DNA of 64,000 nt from Streptomyces dioscori (GTDB lineage: Bacteria; Actinomycetota; Actinomycetes; Streptomycetales; Streptomycetaceae). The first letter of the stretch is position 1; the number at the start of each line of letters is the position of its first letter. Under the pieces are notes generated by a model. It was given only the letters and a program-made list of their open reading frames with translations, had not been told where the DNA came from and ran no database searches. The translations under genes were made by a program, and so were the position numbers. This document shows, in pieces, positions 40,272 to 49,938 of this stretch. Location: positions 186,001 through 250,000 of the forward strand of contig NZ_KZ679055.1 of the NCBI RefSeq assembly GCF_003024195.1, written 5' to 3'.

Positions 40272-41059
40272 GAGGACGATCCTTTCGAAGACGTGGGTGT
40301 AGACGAGGACGAGGACGAGGCCGGAGGAGAAGGGGAAGTGGTTGGCGGGGGCGACCCGGCCGCGGCCCGCAACAGCGGTGGATGCAACGCCGTCGCATCC
40401 CCCGCCCGATACAGCGCGGCGGGTTTCCCCCGCCCTCCCGTCAGCCGCGCCGCCCCCGGTACCGGCTCGACGAACCCGGGCGTGGCAAGGACCTTGCGCC
40501 GGAAGTTCGGGCGGTCGAGCACGGCCCCCCACACCGTCTCGTAGACCTGCTGCAGCTCCCCGAGGGTGAACTCCGGCGGGCAGAACGCGGTGGCGAGGCA
40601 GGTGTACTCCAGCTTCGCGCCGATCCGTTCCCGGGCGTCGGCGAGAATCCGTTCGTGGTCGAAGGCGAGCGGCCCGAGTCCGTCGTACGGCAGCCAGTGC
40701 GCACTGGCCGCGTCGCCGCCGCCGCGCGGTTCGGGAGCGTCCGGCAGCAGCGCCGCGTACGCCACGGAGACCACCCGCATCCGGGGATCGCGGTCCGGCT
40801 CGCTGTACGTGCGCAGCTGCTCCAGGTGCAGCCCGGAGACGTCCGACAGACCGGTCTCCTCGGCGAGTTCACGCCGGGCCGCCGTCCCTGCGGACTCCTT
40901 CGGCAGCACGAATCCCCCGGGCAGCGCCCGGCACCCCGCGTACGGTTCCTGTCCGCGCTCGATCAGCAGCACCTGGAGCGCGCCCGCCCGGACCGTGAAC
41001 ACCGCGAGATCGACGGTGACGGCGAAGGGCTCGAAGGCGTGCTTGTCGTAGCCCTCCAT
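40268..41059 (-). CDS. nrtR: NrtR-type Nudix transcriptional regulator
   Basis: 263 aa, strong SD AGGAGG. An N-terminal Nudix domain has the complete box GGFVLPKESAGTAARRE then LAEETGL (residues 48-71), so hydrolase activity may remain. Residues about 150-225 form a winged helix (ERIGAKLEYTCLATAFCPPE, FTLGELQQVYETVWG, RPNFRRKVLATPG), the layout of NrtR repressors that sense ADP-ribose and control NAD genes. The last 40 residues are Ser/Pro-rich and unusual. Coupled to the ADP-ribosylglycohydrolase gene and preceded by an AT-rich palindrome at 41177. Confidence 0.82.
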   Translation of the reverse strand: MEGYDKHAFEPFAVTVDLAVFTVRAGALQVLLIERGQEPYAGCRALPGGFVLPKESAGTAARRELAEETGLSDVSGLHLEQLRTYSEPDRDPRMRVVSVAYAALLPDAPEPRGGGDAASAHWLPYDGLGPLAFDHERILADARERIGAKLEYTCLATAFCPPEFTLGELQQVYETVWGAVLDRPNFRRKVLATPGFVEPVPGAARLTGGRGKPAALYRAGDATALHPPLLRAAAGSPPPTTSPSPPASSSSSSTPTSSKGSSS

Positions 41060-41176
41060 GCCCCCTCCTCGTGTGGCCTCGGCGGCCGTCGGCGCACCGT
41101 GCCGGGCGACGGCCGACGGACCGGGACCACCCCCGTGGGCCCTGCTCCACCGGCCGCGCCCGGCACGGGCGTTTCC

Positions 41177-41199
41177 TTAATGGTCAGTACGACTATAAA
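41177..41199. promoter_or_regulatory. Candidate NrtR operator
   Basis: TTAATGGTC, spacer AGTAC, GACTATAAA: arms match at 7 of 9 positions. Very AT-rich against its surroundings and 118 nt upstream of the nrtR-like start. Core GTC-N5-GAC symmetry fits an NrtR-type site; TATAGT may also serve as a -10 region for the leftward operon. Confidence 0.5.
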
Positions 41200-41236
41200 T
41201 CGCGAACCGCCCGCCCACAACCCCCCGGACGCAGAA

Positions 41237-41268
41237 CGGCCGGCCCCGGGAGAACCCGGAACCGGCCG
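41237..41268. terminator. Hairpin between rluB and nrtR
   Basis: CGGCCGG (41237-41243) pairs with CCGGCCG (41262-41268), with an inner CCGGG/CCCGG stem and AGAA loop. It lies 60-90 nt after the rluB stop on the leftward strand. Confidence 0.7.
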
Positions 41269-41327
41269 ATGCCGCACTGCGAGAGCAGCGAAAAGCCAAA
41301 AGCGAGAAACGAAGGGAACCGAGGTGC

Positions 41328-42617
41328 CTAGAGGCCGACTTCCTGCATCAGCATCCCGACCTCGGTGTTGGACAGCCGTCGCAGCCACCCGGACTTCTGG
41401 TCGCCGAGGGCGATCGGTCCGAAGGACACGCGCACCAGCTTGTCGACCGGGAAGCCGGCCTCGGCGAGCATGCGCCGCACGATGTGCTTGCGGCCCTCGT
41501 GCAGGGTCACCTCGACCATGTAGTTCTTGCCGGTCTGCTCGACGACTCTGAAGTGGTCCGCCTTCGCGTACCCGTCCTCCAGCTGGATGCCGTCCTTGAG
41601 CTGCTTGCCCAGGTCGCGCGGGATCGGGCCCACGATGTGCGCGAGGTAGACCTTCTTCACGCCGTACTTGGGGTGGGTCAGGCGGTGGGCCAGCTCACCG
41701 TGGTTGGTGAGCAGGATCAGGCCCTCGGTCTCGGTGTCGAGCCGTCCCACGTGGAAGAGCCGCGTCTCGCGGTTCGTCACGTAGTCGCCGAGGCACTGAC
41801 GGCCCTCGTTGTCCTCCATGGTGGACACGACACCTGCGGGCTTGTTGAGCACGAAGAACTGGTACGACTGCGTCGCGACCGTCAGCCCGTCGACCTTGAT
41901 CTCGTCGTTCTCGGGGTCGACGCGCATGCCCTGCTCAAGGACGATCTCCCCGTTGACCTCGACGCGGGCCTGCTCGACCAGCTCCTCGCAGGAACGGCGC
42001 GAACCGTAGCCCGCGCGCGCGAGCACCTTCTGCAGGCGCTCGCCCTCCTGCTCGGCGCCCGGGAAGGTCTTGACCGTCTTGACGTCGGGCTTGCCCGCGT
42101 ACCGGTCCCTGTTGCGCTCCTCAGTACGCGTCTCGTACTCACGCGAGCGCGCGTTCTCCGTACGGCCGCCGCGCTGCTGGCCCTGCTTGGGGCCGCCCTT
42201 GGCACCGCCGCGGGCCGCGTTGCCGCGCCCCGACTTCGCACCCTCGTGGGTGGCGCCGGGGCCCACGTCGTAGCGACGCTCCTCGGGACGGGGCTTGCTG
42301 GGACGCTTCGGCCGGTCGTCGGAGCCTCCCGCGCCGCCCTGCTGGGAGCCGCCGCCGGCGGGCCCCCGTGAGTTGAATCCGCTGCCGGAGGTACGGGGGC
42401 CACCGCTGCCGGCACCACGGGGACCGCCGCCACCGGAGCCGCGGGGTCCACCGCCGCCGGAGCCACGGGAGCCGCCGCCTCCGCCGCCGGACCCGCGGGG
42501 GTTGCCGCCCCCACCGCCGGAGCCACGGGAGCCACCGCTCCCGCCGCTCCCGCCGGTTCCGCGGGGGTTGCCGCGCCCGCCGCTGTTCCTGCCGCTGCCA
42601 CTGCCACTGCTTCGCAT
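41328..42617 (-). CDS. rluB: 23S rRNA pseudouridine synthase with Gly/Arg-rich N-terminus
   Basis: 429 aa, ATG 42617 overlapping the scpB stop by one base. Residues 1-100 are almost only Gly, Ser, Arg and Pro with RGSGGGG units; 100-185 are basic. The enzyme starts near 190: an S4 RNA-binding domain (ERLQKVLARAGYGSRRSCEE) and a RluB/RsuA catalytic domain with HVGRLDTETEGLILLTN holding the catalytic Asp, then HPKYGVKKVYLAHIVG. It converts a uridine in the 50S peptidyl-transferase region to pseudouridine. Follows scpA-scpB as in other actinobacteria. Confidence 0.92.
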   Translation of the reverse strand: MRSSGSGSGRNSGGRGNPRGTGGSGGSGGSRGSGGGGGNPRGSGGGGGGSRGSGGGGPRGSGGGGPRGAGSGGPRTSGSGFNSRGPAGGGSQQGGAGGSDDRPKRPSKPRPEERRYDVGPGATHEGAKSGRGNAARGGAKGGPKQGQQRGGRTENARSREYETRTEERNRDRYAGKPDVKTVKTFPGAEQEGERLQKVLARAGYGSRRSCEELVEQARVEVNGEIVLEQGMRVDPENDEIKVDGLTVATQSYQFFVLNKPAGVVSTMEDNEGRQCLGDYVTNRETRLFHVGRLDTETEGLILLTNHGELAHRLTHPKYGVKKVYLAHIVGPIPRDLGKQLKDGIQLEDGYAKADHFRVVEQTGKNYMVEVTLHEGRKHIVRRMLAEAGFPVDKLVRVSFGPIALGDQKSGWLRRLSNTEVGMLMQEVGL

Positions 42618-43273
42618 CAAAGTTCCGTCGTCGTCGTGTCGTCTGCATCTGCGTCCGGCGCATCCGGATCGAACGACGGGACCCCTTCCAGCGTCTCTGC
42701 TTCGATCGCGTCCGCCTCCGGAAGGAAGGGCGCGAGCTCCGGGAGCTCGTACAGGCCGCGCAGGCCCATTCGCTCCAGGAAGTAGTTCGTCGTCCTGTAC
42801 AGGATCGCACCTGTTTCGGGTTCCGCGCCCGCCTCCTGGACCAGACCCCTCTGCAGGAGGGTCCGCATCACGCCGTCACAGTTCACTCCGCGGACCGCCG
42901 AGACCCTCGATCGGCTGACCGGCTGCCGGTACGCGACCACGGCGAGGGTCTCCAGCGCGGCCTGCGTGAGCCGGGCGTGCTGCCCGTCCAGGACGAAGCG
43001 CTCGACGGCCGCCGCGTACTCCGGACGACTGTAGAACCGCCAGCCGCCGGCGACGATCCGCAGTTCGAAGCCGCGTCTTTGGAGGCTGTACTCGTCGGCC
43101 AGCGCGCGCAGCGCGTCCGCGACCTGCCGTCTGGGCCGCTCCAGGATCTTCGCGAGGTGCTCCTCGGTGGCGGGTTCGTCCACGACCATGAGGACGGCCT
43201 CCAGCGCGGGCCGGAGGTCGAGATCCGCGACGCCGCGAGCCCCCTCGGGGGCTCCGGTGGTGTCCTCGCTCAC
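42617..43273 (-). CDS. scpB: Segregation and condensation protein B
   Basis: 218 aa, GTG 43273 with GAAGG upstream. Two winged-helix domains: LRPALEAVLMVVDEPATEEH near the start and ALETLAVVAYRQPVSRSRVS near residue 105, then GVNCDGVMRTLLQRGLVQE. The C-terminus is acidic (DPDAPDADADDTTTTEL). ScpB dimers bind ScpA and SMC to compact and separate chromosomes. Four nt follow the scpA stop. Confidence 0.95.
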   Translation of the reverse strand: MSEDTTGAPEGARGVADLDLRPALEAVLMVVDEPATEEHLAKILERPRRQVADALRALADEYSLQRRGFELRIVAGGWRFYSRPEYAAAVERFVLDGQHARLTQAALETLAVVAYRQPVSRSRVSAVRGVNCDGVMRTLLQRGLVQEAGAEPETGAILYRTTNYFLERMGLRGLYELPELAPFLPEADAIEAETLEGVPSFDPDAPDADADDTTTTEL

Positions 43274-43277
43274 ACCT

Positions 43278-44264
43278 TCACACCTTCTTCTCCCTGACCG
43301 GATCCGGGACAGGATCCGGTGGCCGGTCGAATTCGTCCGTCACCGTCGGCTGCGCATCCCCCTCCCCGCCCGTCCAGCGCACCACCAGGTCCCCCAGAGC
43401 CTCCTCCTGGTCCAGGGAGACCGCCTTCTCCCGATAGAGCTCCAGAAGGGCCAGGAAACGCGCCACGACGGTGAGGGTGTCGTCGACGTCCTCGACGAGC
43501 GAGCGGAAACTGGCCTCGCCGAGCTCCCGCAGCCGTGCCACCACGATCGCGGCCTGCTCCTGCACGCTCACGAGCGGCGCGTGGATGTGGTCGACGTACA
43601 CCTGGGGCTTGGCCCGGGGCTGCATCGCCTTCACGGCGAGCCTGGCGAATCCTTCCGCCCCGATGCTGATGACGACTTCGGGCAGCAGTTCGGCGTGGTG
43701 CGCCTCAAGCCCGACGGTACGGGGGTAGCGGCGCGCCTCCTCGTCGAGGCGGCGGTTGAAGATGTCGGCGATCTGTTTGTACGCGCGGTACTGCAGCAGC
43801 CGGGCGAAGAGCAGGTCGCGGGCTTCCAGGAGCGCCAGGTCGCCCTCGTCCTCGACCTCGGCGGAGGGCAGCAGCCGGGCGGCCTTCAGATCGAGCAGGG
43901 TCGCCGCGACGACCAGGAACTCGGTGGTCTGGTCGAGGTCCCAGTCCGGCCCCATGGCCCGGATGTGCGCCATGAACTCATCGGTGACCTTGGACAACGC
44001 GACTTCGGTGACATCCATCTTGTGCTTGGAGATCAACTGAAGCAGCAGATCGAACGGCCCTTCGAAGTTGACAAGCCGAACCTTGAAGACCCCGTCGTCC
44101 GCGGACTCTTCGGGATCACCCTCGGGCTCGACCGCAGCCGGGCTCTCCGCCGCAGGAGGCTCAGCAGGGGGCCCACTCCCGGGCCCCCGCCCCAACGCAC
44201 GCCGCCGCCCACCCCCGCCGGAGGCGGATGCTGAGGTCGACGCACGGCCGTCGTTCGAGGTCAT
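43278..44264 (-). CDS. scpA: Segregation and condensation protein A
   Basis: 328 aa. A Gly/Ala/Pro-rich N-terminal 55 residues precede the kleisin core: FKVRLVNFEGPFDLLLQLIS (SMC neck-binding), LDQTTEFLVVAATLLDLKA, and a C-terminal winged helix (VVARFLALLELYREKAVSLD). It bridges the two SMC heads and recruits ScpB. Same strand and order as parA-RHH-scpA-scpB-rluB. Confidence 0.95.
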   Translation of the reverse strand: MTSNDGRASTSASASGGGGRRRALGRGPGSGPPAEPPAAESPAAVEPEGDPEESADDGVFKVRLVNFEGPFDLLLQLISKHKMDVTEVALSKVTDEFMAHIRAMGPDWDLDQTTEFLVVAATLLDLKAARLLPSAEVEDEGDLALLEARDLLFARLLQYRAYKQIADIFNRRLDEEARRYPRTVGLEAHHAELLPEVVISIGAEGFARLAVKAMQPRAKPQVYVDHIHAPLVSVQEQAAIVVARLRELGEASFRSLVEDVDDTLTVVARFLALLELYREKAVSLDQEEALGDLVVRWTGGEGDAQPTVTDEFDRPPDPVPDPVREKKV

Positions 44265-44282
44265 AGCCGTCGCAGGCTACCG

Positions 44283-44858
44283 CTACCGCCCACGCAACCG
44301 TCGTACGAGAATGCTCGCGTCGCCACGCGATTCGAGATCCGCGAGGACCACCGCGACGGCCTCCCGCACGATCCGCCCGCGGTCGACCGCGAGCCCGTGC
44401 TCCCCGCGGAGCACCAGCCGCGCGTGTTCGAGGTCCATGAGCTCCTCGGCGGACACGTACACGGTGATCTTCTCGTCGTGCCGCTCGCGCCCGCTGGGCC
44501 GCCGCCCGGAGCCCCGCCCGCGCTTGCGGGACTGGCCCTGCGGCTGGACCCCGGCAGCGCCTTCCGGCGGCGGCGGACGCCGCCCGGAACGGTCCGCCGT
44601 GGCGGCGCCCCGGCTCCGGGACTCCCCGTCGGCGGAGTCGGCGTCGGCCGCGACATGTTCGTCGCCCTCGCCGTCACCACCCCGCACGGGCACCGACTGC
44701 GGCCCGTCCTCACCGGCCGCGGCGTCGCTCTCGCCCGCCGGAGCGGGCACCCGCGCCTCGCCGTTGGCCGGACGCCGCGGGCTGGAGGACTGGAGCGCCA
44801 TCCCCCCGGTCGTACGGAACAGTTCGTCGGCCCCCGGCAGACTCACTCGGCGTGACAC
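44283..44858 (-). CDS. Ribbon-helix-helix-like protein partnered with ParA
   Basis: 191 aa, GTG 44858, overlapping the parA end by 16 nt. The first 125 residues are disordered, acidic then Arg-rich (RKRGRGSGRRPSGRERH). The last 60 contain KITVYVSAEELMDLEHARLV then RIVREAVAVVLADL, a beta strand followed by two helices as in ribbon-helix-helix DNA-binding proteins. Next to a ParA ATPase such a protein could be the DNA-binding partner in place of ParB. The fold is my reading of the pattern. Confidence 0.7.
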   Translation of the reverse strand: MSRRVSLPGADELFRTTGGMALQSSSPRRPANGEARVPAPAGESDAAAGEDGPQSVPVRGGDGEGDEHVAADADSADGESRSRGAATADRSGRRPPPPEGAAGVQPQGQSRKRGRGSGRRPSGRERHDEKITVYVSAEELMDLEHARLVLRGEHGLAVDRGRIVREAVAVVLADLESRGDASILVRRLRGR

Positions 44859-46012
44859 CGGGCGAGCACCTCCCTGGCGAGCTGACGGTAGGCGGCGGCG
44901 CCGACGGAGTTGGAGGCGTACGTCGTGATCGGCTCACCGGCGACCGTGGTCTCCGGGAAGCGGACGGTCCGGCCGATCACCGTGTGGTAGACGTGATCGT
45001 CGAACGCCTCGACCACGCGCGCGAGCACCTCACGGCTGTGCACCGTCCGCGAGTCGTACATCGTGGCGAGGATGCCGTCGAGCTCCAGCTCGGGGTTGAG
45101 CCGCTCCTGGACCTTCTCGATGGTCTCGGTGAGCAGCGCGACCCCGCGCAACGCGAAGAACTCGCACTCCAGTGGCACTATCACCTTGTGAGCGGCCGTC
45201 AGCGCGTTCACGGTGAGCAGGCCGAGCGAGGGCTGACAGTCGATCACGATGTAGTCGTAGTCGGCCATCAGCGGCTTCAGGGCGCGCTGCAGCGTGGACT
45301 CGCGGGCGACCTCGCTCACCAGCTGAACCTCGGCGGCGGACAGGTCGATGTTGCTGGGCAGCAGGTCCATGTTCGGAACCGCGGTCTTCAGGAGCACCTC
45401 GTCGGCCGCCATGCCCCGCTCCATGAGCAGGTTGTAGACCGTGAGGTCGAGCTCCATCGGGTTGACTCCGAGCCCCACGGACAGTGCGCCCTGCGGGTCG
45501 AAGTCGACGAGCAGGACCCGGCGTCCGTACTCCGCGAGGGCGGCACCCAGGTTGATGGTCGACGTGGTCTTGCCCACGCCGCCCTTCTGGTTGCACATCG
45601 CGATGATCTTCGCGGGGCCGTGGTCGGTCAGCGGGCCCGGGATCGGGAAGTACGGCAGCGGGCGACCGGTCGGGCCGATGCGCTCGCGCCGCTGGCGCGC
45701 CGCGTCGGGCGCGAGCGTGGCCGCGTACTCCGGATCGGGCTCGTACTCGGCGTCGGGGTCGTAGAAATGCCCCTCGGGCAGGTCGTCGTAGTCGGCGAAG
45801 TGGGTGCGGTTCTCGCCACTTCCGTTGCCGGCCATGGCGTTCACGTGATGGCCATCCATGCTCTGGTGTGCTGTCTGAGTCATCTTCGGACTCTGGTGGG
45901 CTGCGAAGGTGCGCACCGCAACGGAGCCGACAGCTTCGAGCCCCGTTGGCCTTGAGCCCTGCGCAGGCATTCCTGGTTGACCACCCCCGGGAGTAAATGT
46001 CGACTCATTCAC
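44843..46012 (-). CDS. parA: ParA-family ATPase with long N-terminal extension
   Basis: 389 aa, GTG 46012 with perfect SD AAGGAGGT 10 nt upstream. The first 130 residues are disordered (Gly/Pro/His then acidic Asp/Glu/Tyr). The ATPase follows: AMCNQKGGVGKTTSTINLG (deviant Walker A near residue 143-150), LLVDFDPQGALSVGLGVNP, and DYIVIDCQPSLGLLTVNAL. ParA proteins move DNA or cargo on the nucleoid. This copy heads the scpAB group, as in other actinobacteria (the Rv1708 type), and is distinct from the parAB operon near the origin. No parS-like GTTTCACGTGAAAC nearby. Confidence 0.88.
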   Translation of the reverse strand: MNESTFTPGGGQPGMPAQGSRPTGLEAVGSVAVRTFAAHQSPKMTQTAHQSMDGHHVNAMAGNGSGENRTHFADYDDLPEGHFYDPDAEYEPDPEYAATLAPDAARQRRERIGPTGRPLPYFPIPGPLTDHGPAKIIAMCNQKGGVGKTTSTINLGAALAEYGRRVLLVDFDPQGALSVGLGVNPMELDLTVYNLLMERGMAADEVLLKTAVPNMDLLPSNIDLSAAEVQLVSEVARESTLQRALKPLMADYDYIVIDCQPSLGLLTVNALTAAHKVIVPLECEFFALRGVALLTETIEKVQERLNPELELDGILATMYDSRTVHSREVLARVVEAFDDHVYHTVIGRTVRFPETTVAGEPITTYASNSVGAAAYRQLAREVLARCHAE

Positions 46013-46393
46013 AAGTCGTCTTACCTCCTTGGTGACCAGGAAACTTCTCGATAGGTCAGCGTGGCACCATGCCGACGGTTGGCGACTCTATGGCGTGTCA
46101 CCGCTTCGCAGCAACACAATCCGCCGGACCCGGCCCGATGTGTCGGCAACGGAACACCCCTCTGTCAAGGGCGTAAGGGCGTCGCACGGCAGGTTCCAGG
46201 GGTGTGCGAAACGGTTCAAGGGTTACGTTCGAGGCGAGTTGAACGAGTCTCGCAAAGTGACCCGACACACATCCGGCCGGGCCCTGTGGAACAAGGTCCG
46301 GCCGTACGTGCGATGTTGACGAGTCGTGTTGACGTATCGCCTTTTGTCGGTGGAGAAGCCGTCCGCCGAAGCGGGACGAACCAGGCGGGAACG
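46013..46393. other. 381-bp region between parA and ald
   Basis: No supported gene. Contains an imperfect hairpin at 46275-46303 (GGCCGGGCC, 11-nt loop, GGTCCGGCC) and TTGACG boxes near 46316 and 46329. It must carry the promoter of parA and the terminator for ald, both leftward. Confidence 0.5.
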
Positions 46394-47518
<1,125 letters not shown>

Positions 47519-47684
47519 GGTTCCTTGGCTCAGGAGGGATGCAGCGGGGATCTGGGCCAGGCAGCGCAAGACATGACGATGCCTGACATACCCGGATGCA
47601 CGGGAGCACACCGGGGAACACCACGAAAAGACGCGGCGGAGCCAGTCTAATGAAGGGATTCTCTCTGTCTAGCCTTTCAATGCA

Positions 47685-49766
47685 TCAATCTTCTTCGGCT
47701 GCGCTACGGATTTCGCAGGCGTTGCGGTCTTGTTCCCTGGTTGATGCGCTCTCCGGGAGCTCATCGCCGAGCATTCGTTCGGCGGCGGTGCGGTGCAGCC
47801 GGGCGGCCGTGGGGTCGCCCAGCCGGTCGAGCGTGTCGGCCAGCCGCAGCTGCAGCGCGGCCTGCAGCCGGACGTCGTCGGCGCGGCGCGCCCACTCGGC
47901 CGCCTCCTGGCAGGTGACGAGGGACTCCTCGGGCCGGCCCGCGTACTCCTGCACCCGGGCCATTTCGCTCAACGCCCTTGCCTGGCCCGCCACATCGCCG
48001 GTCCTGCGGTGTCCGGTGACGGCGGAGCGCCAGTTGCGCAGCGCCTCGCCGTAGCGGCCCGCGTAGGTGTGCACGGTGGCGATCCGGCCGTGCAGTCTGG
48101 CCGCGTCGGCGCGCTCGTCGCGGGCGAGCCGCTGGGCCAGCGCGCGGCCGTACCAGTCGGCGGCCCGGTCGTAGTCGCCGAGCTCCTGGTGGGCGCCGCC
48201 TACGGATTCCATCGCGCGGCCGGTCGCGTAGGGGTCGTTCGCCTCGCGTCCGGCATCGAGAGCGGCCCGGTAGCGGGCCAGGGCGTCCGTCGTGCGGCCG
48301 GTCCGGGCGTCGAGGTCGGCGAGGTTCAGCAGCGCCGCGGCCTTCTCGCGGGGCAGGTTCCGACGTTCGGCGACGTCCAGGACGAGCCGGTGGATGCCGT
48401 ACAGCTCGGGCGCCGCGGCCTGCGTACCGACATGCGCGACCAGCGCTCTGACCAGGGCGGCCATCAGCCGGCGGGCCAGGGTGTCCAGCTCGCCGTCGGA
48501 GACCGCGAGGCGGGCGGCGGCCAGCAGCGCGGGCCGGCGGATGCTCAGCCAGTCGGCGGCCGCGCGGGGGTTCGGGAAGCGCAGCGCGCGGGGCATCCCG
48601 GCGAGCTTCTCGCGGGCGGGCGAGCTGTCGGTCTCGGTGATCGCCCGGCAGGACACCAGCAGCCGTACGGTCCGCTCCAGCATGCGGGCACGGGCCAGCT
48701 GCAGCTCGGCCACGCGGTCCTCGGTCTCGGTCAGCGAGCGCAGTAGCGGCAGCAGGCAGCCGGGCACCTCGTACTGCGGCAGTGGCGACTCCACCGCCCG
48801 CACGAGGCCCAGCCCGGTGAAGTCGTCCAGGGTGGTGCGGGCGGCGCCGACCGAGCAGCCGGCGAGCGCGGACGCGGTGTGCGGGTCGACGAGGCCGGCA
48901 GGGGCGAGCGAGAGGAGGCGCAGTATCCGCGCGGCGGTCGACGGCAGGGCCGCATAGGTGAGCCGGAAGATGCGTTCGAGGACCGGGCCGTCGTCACCGT
49001 CGGTGTGCAGTTGCTTGGCGAGATCGGCGACGGCGGACTTGGGCCGGTGGGCGAGCCAGGCCCCGGCGAGGACGAGCGCGGCGGGCTGGGCCGCGCAGGT
49101 CTCCACGAGTCCTTCGGCGGCGCGCGGGTCCACGGTGATGCGTACGGAGCCGGTGAAGCGGTCCAGGAGTTCGAGGGCGGACTTGGTGTCCATGCCGCCG
49201 AGGGTGCAGGGGCGGACGTCCGAGATCCCGGTCAGGGGCCCGCCGGAGACGGCGACGACGAGGCAGTCGGGGGTCTCCGGAAGGAGCGGGTCCACTTGCT
49301 GCGCGTCGGCCGCGTCGTCGAGCAGGAGCACGGTCCTGCGGGTCGCGAGCGCCTCGCGCAGCCGCTCGGAGAGGTCGTCCTCGTCCGCTCCGGCGGGGGC
49401 GTTCAGTTCGAGCGCGGTGAGCAGGTCACGGGCGGTTCGTTCGGTCGGTACGGGCGTGCCGTCGGGCTCGGTGAGCCGGGCCCGCAGGACACCGTCCGGG
49501 TAACTGTCCGCGACCTGCCGTACGAGTTCCTCGGCGAGCGCGGTACGGCCGGATCCGGGTCTGCCCGCGATGAGCAGCACGCGCGCGCGGGGCGCCTTGC
49601 GGCCGGCGAGGGTGTCGAGCCCCGCGCGGTCGATGTCGGCCCGCAGCTCCTTCAACTCTCTTGCACGGCCGAGGAACTGACTCCCCGTGAGGGCGGACGC
49701 GGCAGCCGGGCGCCGCCCCTTCTCCGACACCGTCGTGCCGCCGGCATCCACCGCCTGATCCGTCAC
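47685..49766 (-). CDS. STAND-type NTPase with tetratricopeptide repeats
   Basis: 693 aa from GTG 49766 (GGGAG 8 nt upstream; GTG 49775 possible). N-terminal NB-ARC-like ATPase: ALTGSQFLGRARELKELRAD, P-loop LLIAGRPGSGRTALAEEL with Arg for Lys, RRTVLLLDDAADAQQVDPLL (Walker B), then an AAA lid. A winged-helix-like middle follows (LRLLSLAPAGLVDPHTASAL). From about residue 455 to 665 are helical repeats of TPR type (ALLNLADLDARTGRTTDALA, AGRYGEALRNWRSAVTGHRR). It resembles AfsR-type regulators without the DNA-binding part. A signalling switch is likely; its trigger is unknown. Confidence 0.85.
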   Translation of the reverse strand: MTDQAVDAGGTTVSEKGRRPAAASALTGSQFLGRARELKELRADIDRAGLDTLAGRKAPRARVLLIAGRPGSGRTALAEELVRQVADSYPDGVLRARLTEPDGTPVPTERTARDLLTALELNAPAGADEDDLSERLREALATRRTVLLLDDAADAQQVDPLLPETPDCLVVAVSGGPLTGISDVRPCTLGGMDTKSALELLDRFTGSVRITVDPRAAEGLVETCAAQPAALVLAGAWLAHRPKSAVADLAKQLHTDGDDGPVLERIFRLTYAALPSTAARILRLLSLAPAGLVDPHTASALAGCSVGAARTTLDDFTGLGLVRAVESPLPQYEVPGCLLPLLRSLTETEDRVAELQLARARMLERTVRLLVSCRAITETDSSPAREKLAGMPRALRFPNPRAAADWLSIRRPALLAAARLAVSDGELDTLARRLMAALVRALVAHVGTQAAAPELYGIHRLVLDVAERRNLPREKAAALLNLADLDARTGRTTDALARYRAALDAGREANDPYATGRAMESVGGAHQELGDYDRAADWYGRALAQRLARDERADAARLHGRIATVHTYAGRYGEALRNWRSAVTGHRRTGDVAGQARALSEMARVQEYAGRPEESLVTCQEAAEWARRADDVRLQAALQLRLADTLDRLGDPTAARLHRTAAERMLGDELPESASTREQDRNACEIRSAAEED

Positions 49767-49938
49767 GGGCCACACTCCCGTCCCACTGCGCGCGCAAGCC
49801 CGCCGGGACTCCGGACGGGGCGTTTTTGAGAGCCTAGTTCACGCTCTGCGACGATCCGTGCGGAGCGCGGCGGGCAGATCCCCCGATCGGATCAGGCGAT
49901 CGTCACATCGGTGGGCCGATTGCACGCACCGAAGTGGA

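Noticed and set aside
46013..46393. parS site for the ParA-like gene
   Set aside because: No GTTTCACGTGAAAC-like palindrome; nearby hairpin is GC-rich and of a different type.
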